Of a stretch of 64,000 nucleotides of DNA, positions 63,713 through 64,000 are shown piece by piece (position 1 is the first letter of the stretch; each line of letters begins with the position of its first letter). Origin of the DNA: Siphonodentalium dalli (Eukaryota; Mollusca; Scaphopoda; Gadilida; Siphonodentaliidae). The stretch is from NCBI GenBank assembly GCA_032622095.1, contig CP136062.1:34100918-34164917 (forward strand), read 5' to 3'. The notes under the pieces are model-generated. The model searched no databases. It had not been told where the DNA came from and was given only the letters and a program-made list of their open reading frames with translations. The translations under genes were made by a program, and so were the position numbers.

Positions 63713-64000
63713 GTAAGTATTCCAGTACATAGAATATACAATGACGCTCCAACGCTTTGTTATGTCGGCCGTATGAGAGACCAGGATAATTAATCCGCCA
63801 CTTTTTACATGAAATCCACTCTGACAACAAAATCATCCCGTTTAATACTCGACCTTTGATTGCCATAGCTTGCTTCCGATAGCAATACATGAATGTCTGA
63901 AATAGACCAAACACCTAACAATTATTGTCTTTACATATATATCATGCAGGTAAAATGTGTCATGTTACTTTGTGTATGCCTATTTATTAATGTTTATTGC
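63713..64000 (+). other. Start of CEPT-like intron 5
   Basis: Follows donor gtaagt; no further exon recognised before the window ends. Confidence 0.6.

Overview
This window is AT-rich, intron-dominated animal DNA. Evidence for that is spliced coding exons with GT/AG borders separated by introns of 0.55 to 30 kb, and dense mixed transposon remains: LINE, SINE, LTR element, Crypton-like, Helitron-like, piggyBac-, hAT- and mariner-like MITEs. A marine invertebrate, possibly a lophotrochozoan such as a mollusc, fits the SINE tail type, the 2A-like LINE motif and the microsatellite-bearing Helitron units. The window does not fix the taxon.

The only host gene I can support is on the + strand and spans almost the whole window. 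It is a divergent choline/ethanolaminephosphotransferase (CEPT1/CHPT1/SELENOI family). Its exons are 3688-3903, 33506-33656, 34208-34343, 46293-46377 and 63566-63712, and it continues past the right edge. Phases are compatible at every junction and the five exons read 245 codons. The family signature is present in altered form in exon 2. Exon 3 occurs twice (second copy 35964-36099), on either side of a LINE fragment.

Left edge to exon 1 (1-3687): a >1.5 kb repeat with an embedded tRNA-derived SINE, then a TTAA-flanked MITE. Intron 1 (3904-33505): one arm of a 1.2 kb inverted repeat (4453-5718; partner 27190-28364), a broken CR1/L2/Jockey-like LINE (6246-9335), a minisatellite, a 1 kb double-MITE palindrome (10909-11949), several MITEs, a nested fold-back with a hAT MITE and a composite insertion (17068-19740), a 4.5 kb TIR element carrying YY1-like motifs (21131-25605), and two further copies of the SINE-bearing repeat. 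Intron 3 (34344-46292): the LINE fragment with the second exon 3, then an 8.0 kb LTR element without recognisable coding capacity (37576-45611). Intron 4 (46378-63565): a short deletion derivative of a Crypton-like element and its longer coding relative (59065-61305), a separate tyrosine-recombinase exon on the minus strand (49391-49956), and a head-to-tail series of Helitron-like units (53808 to about 57415).

The mobile elements are unrelated to the host gene's job. They matter to it because they enlarge the introns, duplicate an exon and leave antisense coding fragments. No rRNA, intact tRNA gene or CRISPR array was found. Boundaries and homologies were read by eye without alignment software, so repeat edges are approximate unless a target-site duplication is stated.
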